This document shows, piece after piece, positions 34,915 through 45,732 of a stretch of 64,000 nt of DNA (the first letter of the stretch is position 1; the number at the start of each line of letters is the position of its first letter). Under the pieces are notes generated by a model. It was not told the origin of the DNA, ran no database searches, and saw only the letters and a list, made by a program, of their open reading frames with translations. The DNA comes from Mactra quadrangularis (taxonomy: Eukaryota; Mollusca; Bivalvia; Venerida; Mactridae): positions 18,319,020-18,383,019 of the forward strand of contig CM046311.1 in the NCBI GenBank assembly GCA_025267735.1, read 5' to 3'. Both the position numbers and the translations under genes were made by a program.

Positions 34915-35480
34915 GAAGTAAAAATCAGCGTTTGTGTAAATTATGTAATAATAATAAAATTGAATCTGAATATCATTTCTATTAATATGCCCAATTTACA
35001 ACGAACTTAGAAAAAAAATATATCCATAAATATTTCTATACTTGGCCTAACTTGACAAAATTCCGCATTTTTTAAATACAACAAATCATACAAAACTGAT
35101 AAAATTAGCATCATTTATACATTTTGCAACTAAAGTAAGATACTCTAGTATAGCAAATAGATTTTGTTGTTGTTGTTGAAGAAACAACACCTTCGTTTAC
35201 AACTAATGTCTTCCTTAATTAATATTGTTTTAGCTCTGTATATTACTATTGTAAGATGTTTTATATATATACACGAATTTTAGCTTGTTATATGTCTACA
35301 AATATATTTATATACATACGTACATTTTTTTCTCATTAAATAATTAAGTTGTTTGCAAAATATATTAATTATGCATGCTTTTCTTATATATTTAGTATTG
35401 TATATGTTATTTATTAAAATACTGCCAAAGTTTTTCTTGGCGATGAACATATTATTTATGCCAATAAAATATTTTGACTT
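34915..35480 (+). pseudogene. Decayed LINE 3' end (C-terminal finger region and 3' UTR)
   Basis: Conceptual translation with at least two frameshifts gives, in order, RLCKLCNNNKIESEYHF, then LLICPIYNELRKKYIHKYF, then LNTTNHTKLIKLASFIHF. This is the CxxC...H...C finger and tail found at the C-terminus of LINE ORF2 proteins, and it resembles the end of the intact LINE at 58.2 kb (CLSCNTIEDEFHFVLEC...ELRKKYI). A non-coding stretch follows and ends GCCAATAAAATATTTTGACT with a TTTGAC repeat. Everything upstream of the finger is missing: a 5'-truncated, mutated insertion. Confidence 0.8.
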
Positions 35481-36185
35481 TGACTATGAAAATAAAATAA
35501 ATAATTATTTACTTTACAATTGACATTGTCACATTAACCTGAGCATGATCTACCTTATTATAATAATTACGCTTCACTTACATGAAATTGTGAGTTTCCG
35601 TATGCGTGTATTCGATTAAACACGTGTTTAAACCTATATACGAGTATATATGACTATAAAACAATTTTGTAAACATGGCATGTTATTGTTCTTTTAATTG
35701 TGTACTCGTTATTATTGGGAGAATATCGTAAGCCCGCAATATTGTGGAACAGTATCAAAGTATATATTTCCATGAAAACAAAATGAATTGTTCATTAGTT
35801 CTATTTTGCCGAAAGCTTCCGAAAAAGCACCATTTACAAACGAAGACAAAAATACTTAGTTTAATACATTCTTGCATTAAGGCCAAGCTCAGGTTAATAT
35901 TGTCGGAGTACACCACTTAGATGACACACTTCTGTCCACTGACTGGATGCATAAAAACTAACTCATTGTTCTAAGTAATCAAATTATTTCAAAACATATA
36001 TTGAAGGGACAACTATAGAAATGAGAGTTTGATCGCTTTTAAGTGTCATCCCTGGTATTGATGTGCATGACATATGGCATCTTACATAATGTGATATTCA
36101 CCATTTGTTTGACATGGGTCATGTCATTGTGACTAAAATAAAGTACATGTTTTATTATTATTACTAATCCATTGAAAGAACTAAC
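35481..36185. other. Gene-free AT-rich stretch
   Basis: Nothing recognisable. Confidence 0.4.
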
Positions 36186-36311
36186 TGTTGATGTCTTGTC
36201 TGTTGTATATGCAAACATTCCAACTGTATGACACACTTCATCTTCACTTTTGAGACTAGCAAAACTATATTGATATACATTGCTCGGTACATATAATTTA
36301 GCCAGGCCTAT
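36186..36311 (-). CDS. Candidate internal exon, 42 codons, unknown
   Basis: Minus strand: T-rich tract and TTTTTCAG, then 126 open bases beginning IGLAKLYVPSNVYQYSFASL and continuing KSEDEVCHTVGMFAYTTDKT-ST, then a donor-like ACA/GTTAGT. Both boundaries are phase 0. Residue composition is more protein-like than that of neighbouring frames, but I do not recognise a family. The frame continues open past the donor to a stop at 36039. Could be chance. Confidence 0.25.
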
Positions 36312-36954
36312 CTGAAAAACTCTCATCAAGCTGTAATATTCGTGCCAAAGTACATGGTAGTAATTTACCATAAATTTTTAAAGTCAACACGATGCTATCG
36401 TTAGAATTGATGTTTATGACATCATAAATAACAAATTGCTACTCAAAATGTCGTAAGAAAAATAACAAGAAAAACGATAATTTGATTTAAGTGTTCAATG
36501 TGCTATATAAATCAACTTTTATTCTTCATGAAGATGAATTAGAAAGAGAAGAAACAGTAATTGCTTAAGACATAATTGGTTTAAAATCAATACTTATATA
36601 CAGCAGACATCATTTCAGTACTTTCATATACTTAACTCAGAGAAATATATTGTCAGGAATTTTAAAATGTCAATTCCTAACAGATAATTTGAAGAAGGTC
36701 TTGAAAATGCAATTTTGAAATACCAACAACGCATGCACTATGTATAATCCGTTATCTGAAATTACTTTCCTTTGAAATTGTGCAATTAGCAGACAATGCC
36801 AATACTTTTCAATAATAGAATGAATATTTCCCCCTTTATACGTTCCAGGGACTAAACTTTTTCATAAGCATAATGAATGTTTGTGGATGTGGTTTTGTTA
36901 TATTTAAATAATACTAACCTGTTATACACCAACCCTGGTTTGTTCTGAATAGTA
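36312..36954. other. Gene-free AT-rich stretch
   Basis: Nothing recognisable. Confidence 0.4.
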
Positions 36955-37219
36955 AAGAAAATGGTTTAACGTCGTAGCAACAGAATGGTCATATAACGGC
37001 AGTCAGTCAACCTACTCACTCCTGAGTTAACCAACTACTAAGCACATACTTTAATGACTGGCAACTGCCCTACATAATTAAAAATCATTGGTAGGAGGAA
37101 GAATGACCGTAGAAATAATTTCATACCAAGCTCCACGAAAGTATGCCCCGCCCGGGAATCGAACCCACGACCCCTCGATCAGTAGACTTGTGTGCTACCA
37201 ACTGAGCTAGCCGGGCGGC
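36955..37219 (-). mobile_element. tRNA-headed SINE, group 1 (copy 4), internal deletion
   Basis: Minus strand: GCCGCCCGGCTAGCTCAG and GTGGGTTCGATTCCCGGGCG, as in the 27571 copy, then the group 1 body. About 40 bp around the conserved AGATTTAGCCTTTCCAG is missing, and the tail is worn (CTACGACGTTAAACC). No clear target duplication. Confidence 0.88.
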
Positions 37220-37911
37220 TGCCATGATGTATTCATATGCGAGCAAAATCATATGTGCTCTGATTTTATTATGTAGAAGCAATTTACTAAATCATTTAAA
37301 TGATTTGGGCGGCATTAAGGCACACTAAAAACAAAGAAAGGACAAAGTTAATGAGACTCCTGCGTACATGCACATTGCATAGGGTTAGTTTCAGGTCTAT
37401 ATGATATACATGTATATAAATGTTTCAAAATAGATTTCTCTCTTAATATAACTTCTAAATAGTTTGCTGGTGTCTATAATAATCATTTGGAGGAAATTTA
37501 TGAGCATAAAACAAACACAGTTAATGTTTTTTTTTATATCAAAGCAACTCCAGACAGCACATATAATTGTTACGTTTGTAGACTATCATACAGATTTCCG
37601 CCGCGGGACGGAGACAAAGAAATGTTTAGGAAAATGATATACAACGAACTGATACCTAAAACGCTACACGCTTTAAGATATTAACAAATCTTCACTGTGC
37701 TTTAAATTATGATTTAGCGTCCATAACTAACTTACAACCTTTTGGAGCGTATTAAACTGACTAAATAATGCATAAAACAGACACATTGTGTCGTGTCATT
37801 ATAAGCTGATGTTTCATATTGTATCCTGGAGTGACGTTTTGTAGAATGTATGCCAGACTATCATAACATAAATATAATCATAAATCGCCTAAAGACTCTT
37901 TCGTATACGAC
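37220..37911. other. Gene-free stretch
   Basis: A 65-codon plus frame (37487-37684) has no recognisable content. Nothing else seen. Confidence 0.4.
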
Positions 37912-38487
37912 ACTTTACTCTCCTGAGCATCGGTTTCGAATGTTTCACTTTCCTTTCTACTCTCTGCTAAAAGTGAATGTGCAATCCTATTTTTCTATTT
38001 TTAGACATAGACACGTTCTATTCGCGCGACTGACACGTGATTTTAAAATAAATGTGTAATAGACTACTATAATGCAAAATATATAATATAATTTTAAAAA
38101 TGTCGATATTCAAAGATTTTTTGATAGTTTTGCATTAGTAAACAATTGACACTTAACCAAAATGAAAGTAAAAATTTATATTGTTACACGTCTATCACTG
38201 ATCTTCTAATTGTAAACATAAGAGCATATTAAACTCGAAAATAAAGTGTAGCCACGCTGTATACAACCTCTAACGAGGATGTATTCGTCACTAGTATGAT
38301 TAAACCAAATATGGCGTTGTTTACCAGTCTATTTCTACTAATCTTAGTCAGGTGATCGTTTCAACAAATGAAAATGCGTATAAAAATGTTTGGTTAAAGT
38401 GGAATTTGGCTAAATTTCATTGGTTGTTCAAAGTGCATAGTAAAGGTCAATATCATAAATCAACACTCAATACAGCAGCGGGTTGAC
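37912..38487 (+). repeat. Interspersed repeat family R, copy 2
   Basis: Collinear with 29723-30289, more diverged. It contains CATCGGTTTCGAATGTTTCA, TAGCCACGCTGTATACAACC, TTCGTCACTAGTATGATTAA, ATGAAAATGCGTATAAAAAT and AAAGGTCAATATCATAAAT. It has an extra ~40-bp segment near 38330-38365 relative to copy 1. Confidence 0.8.
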
Positions 38488-39735
38488 GTCACTTTGGAAA
38501 TATGATAAATATTAAACGATGATAGAAAATATATGGCCTATGGGTAAAGAGAAATATCAAAGCTTATTAGAAATATCAAGGCTTACTTGAAATGTTGTGA
38601 CACCCTGCATATCAAATATTATCTTAATTAAAGCAATATGTTTTTGTAGATTTTATTTTAATTCTAGTATTAGTAATTGAATGTTCACCTCTGTGTTTAA
38701 AGTAGTACACTTAATGACGTCTTCTGAAACATTAATGTTAGGGTCTTTTTTTATGGACATCGTGATCTAAAATGTTTCCGTTTATTGTTGCTACCAGCTT
38801 TACTCACTGGTATCTCCCAGACATTGGTAAATAAATGATGTCAGTATGTAGTATGTGACACTTTCATACAAGTTGTGATAGCGTCTTACCAATTGTAGAT
38901 TATCTACATGAAAGACATTTTTATTATAGCATTTACCCTTATTATGTAGTTTTGAAGGACTTTATTGAGCTTTTGTCGACTTTTTTAAGTATTGTAACTC
39001 GTCATTCGTCGGGAAGATTTCACGTTCAATGAAAACAACTGTTTAGAACTGTATACTTTGATAAAGCATAGATTAATGTCGAGGTGAAATTGATTTGATA
39101 TGGATGTACCTCACTGGGAAACTGTCTGCACTATGCATAGATAAACAATAATACAATACTTAAACCAGTATTTAAGTACTTAAATAACTGCCAGGCAACG
39201 ATTAATATTGATGCACTTTAAATGTCAGAAACGGAGAACAGTTCAGAAATAGAATGTTTAGACATAAGTCATTGGAAACGCTAACTTACGATCGTCTCGA
39301 ATATATTTCAGGAAATACAACTAGCGCGCATCAGATATACAACGTGACTGTTTATTAAACATTTCATAAGTGTGTTCAGTAAAATCGATCACGCAAAGAT
39401 AGCTGTTGAACGCGTGGCACAAATATTTGCTCTATCCAAATGGTTTTGAACTTTTGTGTTTATTAAAAGCATGTTTTATTTACATCGTTCCTAATAATGT
39501 ATATTCAGTTGACAAAAACACAATGAGGCACATGTACTTGTACATGTATATTGTTCATTTTTGCACCGATCATGTTCAAGATATGTATGGGTCAAGTAAT
39601 TCGGCTAGAAAAAATATTTTAAACTACAGTACGTGTATTAATTTTCAATACAGTTTTTATAAAGTATTAAAGTTAAAGTGTGGTTTATAGTCTGCTTCTA
39701 TTTACATGTTCAACCGACTTTACAATCTTGTACAA
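38488..39735. other. Gene-free AT-rich stretch
   Basis: A 94-codon plus frame (39406-39690) opens at a non-ATG codon and has no recognisable domain. Nothing else seen. Confidence 0.4.
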
Positions 39736-39918
39736 TAACCCCTGATCATTGAAATCACCTTCAGACAGGCGATCCTTCACAGTACCCATTTACACCTGGA
39801 TGGAGTGGAACAGCTGTTGGTTAATTTCTTGCTCAAGGAAAATAGCAGTTCTCCTAGTGGGGATCGAACCTGGGACCTCTCGATCCATAAACGAGCTACC
39901 TACAACTGGACCTTTGCT
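39736..39918 (-). mobile_element. tRNA-headed SINE, group 4 (copy 2), shortened
   Basis: Minus strand: AGGTAGCTCGTTTATGG (box A region), CCCAGGTTCGATCCCCACTA (good box B), CTTGAGCAAGAAATTAACC, CACTCCATCCAGGTGTAAAT, and the 3' end TGATCAGGGGTTATTG. Shares the ..ACTCCATC..GTATAAATG.. core and the AGGGGT end with the 21025 copy but lacks about 70 bp between them. Confidence 0.65.
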
Positions 39919-41443
39919 TCTATACTAATATACATGCTTAATGGTATGTGTAAGCAACATCGACTGTACATTCGCCAATCGAGAAACCATTCATTCATTG
40001 ATGTGTTCAAAACGACTTTAAGACAAAGAAATACAATGTGAGTGTAAAAGCAATTTTAACAGTATGTAATATTTATTATCTCATTTAATTGAGCAAAAAC
40101 AATACATAGAATATGAAATATCGTGTGTCTTATTTCTGGGGTAATCTACAAGCAGTTCAAAGAAAGTACTTACGGCAACAAACATATGCTTCAACAGAAT
40201 AATTTGGATTATGATTTGTATCTGGTTTCTTCATTCTGACGTGAAATTATAAACAATATAAATAAATATCCCATGTACTTTCAATACTAAGGACAATGGC
40301 TGAAAAGCTAGAGGGCGACGCCAGCTTTATCCAAATAATGTGTCAAATAAATCTGCACGTAGTTTCTGAGAATGACGTTATAATGAGACATTCTTTGACT
40401 TGTAGACACGTGCTGTTGGAAGAGAATTCTGCGCTTGTCAGTTAGTGGACACGTGCTGATGGAAGGAAATTATGTGCCTGTGACTGAACTAATATATCAC
40501 GTTTGTGATCTATATTAATGTTTGGTAATAAATGGAATGTTTGAATGAGTCGTAAACTGTAAAGAGAGTGGGTTTTCTACAACCTATAAATGACTAAAAA
40601 GAAACAATTAATGTAAGCATTGAATTTGACCAAAAGTGTTGAAAACAAAACCTAATAAATGAACGAAATATGTCTCTTTTTTCTTATTTCAATTCTTCTG
40701 GCATTTAAAACAGTAGCAAAATGGTCACAAGAGTTGAGCATTGCTTTGACCAAACCGAATGCATTTAGAATTATGTATCAAAAATAAGGTCATACAATTT
40801 GTCTTAATCTCTTCAAAACCACATAAACGCCTGCGATCTCAACTGTTTTTTTAAATCTTGATTATACTTACCTACCAGAAGTTCACACATTTCATTCCAG
40901 ATACATTATAATTGATTGCAAGTGGAATCCTAAAGACATTGTGATAGCAGCATTTCTTAAATTTGTCTTGAAGTGTACCTAAAGGTTAGGTATATTTTCT
41001 CTTTGTGATTTTTTAATGCAAAATTTATATTATCAGTTTGAAATAGTGTTTTCTATATAACCTTTAAAACATCAATCCTCCATGTTGACTCATACATTTT
41101 TATTAAGTTGGTCAACTGTTTGAACAAGTTTCTTCAAGTTTCAATTAGGTCATCCTTACTTGCACTGACTGATCCTTCACATCTTCTGTCATACATTGGA
41201 AATTTAAATTTATTGATGGAAAATCCCATTCACTTCTACACATAGACAGGCTCATAAAGAGGATTCATTAACAAGTCTTGTTGTTTTTTTTCAAAAAGAT
41301 CTAGCCATAATAGTAGCCACGGCTTGTCAAATAGCGATAATGGATATGTTCAAACTGACCGAAGATGGTTCTAAGTTTAAGAACTTGGTAAACAAGCTTA
41401 ATATAAATCATAATCATTGATACGCTTTCATTATTATTCGATA
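39919..41443. other. Gene-free stretch with one small tandem duplication
   Basis: Apart from the 43-bp tandem pair at 40402-40487, nothing recognisable. Confidence 0.4.
40402..40487. repeat. Two-unit 43-bp tandem duplication
   Basis: Units 40402-40444 and 40445-40487 start GTAGACACGTGCTGTTGGAA and GTGGACACGTGCTGATGGAA and stay similar to their ends. No evident function. Confidence 0.75.
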
Positions 41444-41571
41444 TTTTCTCAACTGTCAAAACATGAATAATTTCACGGTGACTTCGTGCTCTTTGTCTAA
41501 CACTCGAGATATTGAGATAGTGTGTAATCATCCACCGTGAAATTATTCGAACTTTGACAGTTGAGAAAAAT
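41444..41571. mobile_element. MITE, TTCTCAACTGTCAAA family (short copy 1)
   Basis: Ends TTTTCTCAACTGTCAAA and the complementary TTTGACAGTTGAGAAAA. Inverted similarity continues inward through GAATAATTTCACGGTG on both sides, giving arms of about 35 bp around a 55-bp centre. Related to 45611-45732 and 9741-9987. Confidence 0.82.
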
Positions 41572-41616
41572 CGAGCAATACTAGTATGATATCTGCATGT
41601 TTTATTGAGAATTAAA

Positions 41617-43065
41617 TCAACACTATAAAATTATTGCTTATGACCGATTCTATTTTTTATATCTAGATAAATGAGTGATTTCAGGTTTTAGAAAATAACA
41701 TTAACTTTATTGTGAGCTTTATACGAGTTCGTACTATGCCATAAATTATTATAGTAAAAGAGGAACGTATGTTTACACTGATCAGGTGGTAGAAAATGAT
41801 TTCAACTTTATAATGATATAAAACTTGTTATTGTGGCGTGGAAAATAAAGATTTAGCAACATATTATAGACGTTTTCTTACCATTCTTTACCGATATCAA
41901 ATGGTACGATGTCGTCATGTTTTACGACGCCAAAGAAAGCGTAGGTCTGAATATGAATAACCATCATGTTCACAACGGTACCAAAACATATGCAAATCTA
42001 AAAGCAGTCATACCACCATTTCCCCTTAATATAATTTTCCGAAGACGTATGTATGTGAATAAAGTAACAAAACAGGTTTATATTGTCTGTCAAAATGATA
42101 ATAAAGCTAGTTGACATTGGTACACACGGCTTAGACATTTACATTAATTTTCAGAGTAATTACAAAATAAAAGCAACAATGCTTCGGGTTCGTCGGGTTC
42201 GTATTCGGCTAACTTTTTTTTCACTAGACATGTTATAGATATTTTTTAATATCTGAATTAGAAAAAAACTAAACGATATATATTAAAATGTATTTGCTTG
42301 TATGTTAGAATTTGATAAATTTGCTGGAGTAATATACCATATTATCCCAAAGCATTAGAATTATTATGTCTGAGTTAGATCACGAACATGTCCCCAGTGA
42401 TATGAAAATAATGAATTCCGTATAAGGCACAAAATAACTCGAGGCAACATCCAACTGCTTATCTTGTATATCGAAATGCAATCTGTCTCGAAAAGGTTTT
42501 GCGATGTTAGAGATTTGATAGTATGTACTTCCGTGTCAAGTTTAAACAAAAAGTAATGGCAAGAAAAGAATAATCTCTATTTAGATAGACAGTCAGACAG
42601 ATAAAGTATACATTCTAGTATCAAGGGTGGTATAAATAATTATACGTAACAGCTATGTAAGGTTCATTGTCTCTCCAACCTGATATACGATAGTATTTTA
42701 TATGTATTCCTTTTTTGTCATGAATATTAAAAGAGGATAACAATATCAGGACCAAATCAAACAGATATTTGATATACCGTAATACATTTTCTTTGTCATT
42801 CAATCATCCTTTGTCTGTTTTCTTAAATTTATTTGCTTAATCCACCAATCCCTCATTGCCTTTGGAAATTTAACTTTGGCTTCGTTGTTATAGTCATAAG
42901 GGAAGGCTGATAAACTTAGAGATATCACAAATGTAAATGGAAATTATCTTAAAACGAATATTGTTTTACGTTCCATTTATATATCAATAAAACACAAAAA
43001 TTATATTCATACATATACCTAACAGCATTGTTTCTTTTTTTAGATATTTTACAACATACCTAATT
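41617..43065 (+). repeat. ~1.4-kb direct duplication, copy A
   Basis: Collinear with 62339-63742, by eye roughly 90% identical with small indels. Starts at AACACTATAAAATTATTGCT and ends near ATTTTACAAC. The segment 42361-42648 is nearly identical to 63029-63316: one substitution (G42490 to A63158) in about 288 bp, while flanks differ every 10-15 bases. On the minus strand this core contains a 61-codon frame (42549-42364, opening with TTG) encoding the same residues in both copies. No terminal repeats were seen, so this may be a segmental duplication or a dispersed element of unknown type. Confidence 0.85.
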
Positions 43066-44841
43066 ACCCAGTTTTTCATTACTACGTGTACCGTTAACAC
43101 AATCTGGGTTCGGATCAGTTCTGTTGTCCCCAGAATGAGAACATGTATCTTATTCTTCTACAAAAAATGTACAACATAATGAACATTGCAACGTATCTGG
43201 ATTTTTACAAGGCCATTCTGAATCCGGAACTAGATGTAATAGCCATGTACTTTACAAATGCTACAAGTATCATAAGACACCATAAACTTGTCTTTTTTCA
43301 GAACAATAGTGCAACTCCCCTTACCACCTACTGCTCCACCACGTGCTTAGAATAAATTACAATTACTAAACTTTGTCTCGATACCATCTACATATGTCAT
43401 ATTTCATTAATACATTATTAATATTATCCATCTTAGCAAAGATTTCAACGTCAATATCTGAATTATTTTCCGTTTTAAGTTGAACATACATAACTCGTTT
43501 TAGAATTGTGATTTTGTAACTTAATACAATTTAAATTTAATGGCATTGCTTTTTAACAATCACGGCCTACGCATAATCTTCAAAAGAGATGTAGAATTAA
43601 CACAGATATATTAGAATAGAAATAATGAGTCTCTTAATACAGTACATCAAGTTTTGTCAGTTGTAACCATATTTTCTTATAATTAATATGGGTGGTTTTA
43701 TAGGTTATTCGGTAATGATACTTTCTAAAATTATTCAAAATGTTGATAAGGTAAATAACATTCAACTAAAAGTGCAGACAAAAGCTACATAGACGCATGG
43801 CTCTTCAGAAATGTAGTTTGTACTTCATATATATCAGTAATTTATTTAGATTTTTATTATTATTATCTTATTTTTATTATAGCATGCATTTCAAAATTTA
43901 AGTATTGAATTGTCGTTACAAAATGCTTGCAGAAAATAAGCTGCTTCCATAAAATTCTTGTCAAATGATAGCAAATCGATTATTGCTCACTGGTCGTCTG
44001 CATTGAAAAGAAGCCATAACCAGTGCAAAATTCAGAAATGCTACTTAAGTTTAAGGTTCGATAACCTACTAATAATCGTCTGAAATACATATAAGAAACA
44101 TATTGTGTCGATGTACCTAAAAATCATATTCAGTCTAGAAGAAAACAGTATTTATTTTTGTATGAAGAGCGGCGATCGCATACTAAACAACTAGTTTTGT
44201 GAAATCACAAGTGCGATAAACTACCTCACTGTATATGTTTCATTAAACAAAGTTGTTTTTTCACATTTTCACATATTCTTCAATATTTATTCATACTAAA
44301 TCATTTTCAAACAGCTGTGCCAAAACATGTAAACATGCTATAAATACATATTGCAAACTTAAGTATTTCATATCCACAATAATATGCAATCAGAAAACAA
44401 CACTTGCGATTTATTTCAGTACTTACTTATAAATATAATGTTGTTTGACTTAAGTCATATTCAGATGACTAATTGCATCTGATGCATTGTTTTCTAGAAG
44501 GTCTTTTGATGACGAATGGTTCTGTTATCTACCAAATAAAAAAACTGTTAAATGTCATGCTGTTATAATTGGATAGGTTTACCCTTCACAAAACCAATAA
44601 CTTTAGCTGTTTACTTTCACGTTATACTCTAATCTTACATATATCATTAAACATTAATTTTATTTGTGTTTTATTTTACTAACGCCTATAAATTGAATAC
44701 TAGAAATGTAAAACAAATTAAAAAGCTCTGTCTCATACGTTATCGTTTTAATAAAATTTATTATATGCTTTGTCTCCACGTTTTTTTTAATTTGTGAAAG
44801 TGGTTCTGATTTGTTACTATTTGTGTCTGAGTGTGGCTGTT
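43066..44841. other. Gene-free AT-rich stretch
   Basis: Nothing recognisable. Confidence 0.4.
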
Positions 44842-44930
44842 AAAGACTTCGATATCTCGAAAAGAAACTGCTGATTAGATGTGATTGGTATTATCTATTA
44901 TGCTTTCATACTTTCCTGAAGTTCAGAAAA
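44842..44930 (+). repeat. Left member of an 89-bp direct repeat flanking a SINE
   Basis: Matches 45217-45306 at roughly 80% (shared strings GATATCTC, GTGATTGGTAT, TCTATTAT, TTCATACTTTC, TGAAGTTCA). It ends exactly where the SINE begins. Confidence 0.8.
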
Positions 44931-45216
44931 CCCGGGTAGTTGGAGCATTTGGTAGAGGGCGGAGATTTGGAATTTGGTGTTCTGAAGAGGGTAGGGGTTA
45001 GAATCCAATCCTGGGAGGTTATACCCTTCCATAAAAATTTGACAATTATGTCAATTTTCCTCCATTAATAAGATAATATGGAGAAGTTTCCAGTCGTTTG
45101 AAAGGGTACTTGTAGGTGAGTACTGGATATAGACACGGGTCCAGGAAAGCTTGGTTAGGCTAGACGCCGTAAAATGACCTTAAATGTGTTCAGACGGCGT
45201 TAAACACAATTAAGAA
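44931..45216 (+). mobile_element. tRNA-headed SINE, group 2 (copy 3)
   Basis: Worn head CCCGGGTAGTTGGAGCATTT with box B-like GGGTTAGAATCCAATCC, then GGTTATACCCTTCCATAAAA, the shared GTGAGTACTGGATATAGAC, GACGCCGTAAAATGACC and tail GACGGCGTTAAACACAATT. It sits exactly between the two members of an 89-bp direct repeat. Confidence 0.88.
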
Positions 45217-45306
45217 AAAGATGTAGATATCTCATAAATAAACTACTAATTAGAGGTGATTGGTATGAGTTTCTATTATACGTTCATACTTTCTTGAAGT
45301 TCAAAA
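45217..45306 (+). repeat. Right member of an 89-bp direct repeat flanking a SINE
   Basis: Begins directly after the SINE's A-rich tail and is collinear with 44842-44930 along its whole length, with a ~4-bp indel near GGTATGAG. Confidence 0.8.
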
Positions 45307-45610
45307 TGCATTAGGAATAAATACTATTGTGCTACCATCTGGCACAAAGTGATTAAATCTACAGTAATGTACGTTATAAAGATCACTGTGGTTACCATTT
45401 TTAAGTTTTCAATGCTTACTTTGATAAAAGAAAATGTCTCTGTACTAAGACCATCCCGCTATAAAGACCATTAGTTTTGATGGAACTAAAGTGGACTATA
45501 AAACTATAAAAAAAGTAATTGCAAAATGTGAACTACTTTAAACAATATTAAAAGGTAATGACTTTTTGTATGATGCAGAAAACAACACATTCTGCCACTG
45601 CTGTCCATTT

Positions 45611-45732
45611 TATTCTTAACTGTCAAAGTTTTAATGATTTCACGGTGAGAGCATTCATACTATTACACTATCACGAATATTAGACAAAGAACACTTCGTT
45701 GCGGTGAAATTATTCATGTTTTTACAGTTGTC
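45611..45732. mobile_element. MITE, TTCTCAACTGTCAAA family (short copy 2)
   Basis: Left end TATTCTTAACTGTCAAAG with ATTTCACGGTGAGAG following. The right side carries the inverted GCGGTGAAATTATTCATG and a worn ACAGTTGTCAACTG. Overall length and arm structure match 41444-41571. Confidence 0.72.
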
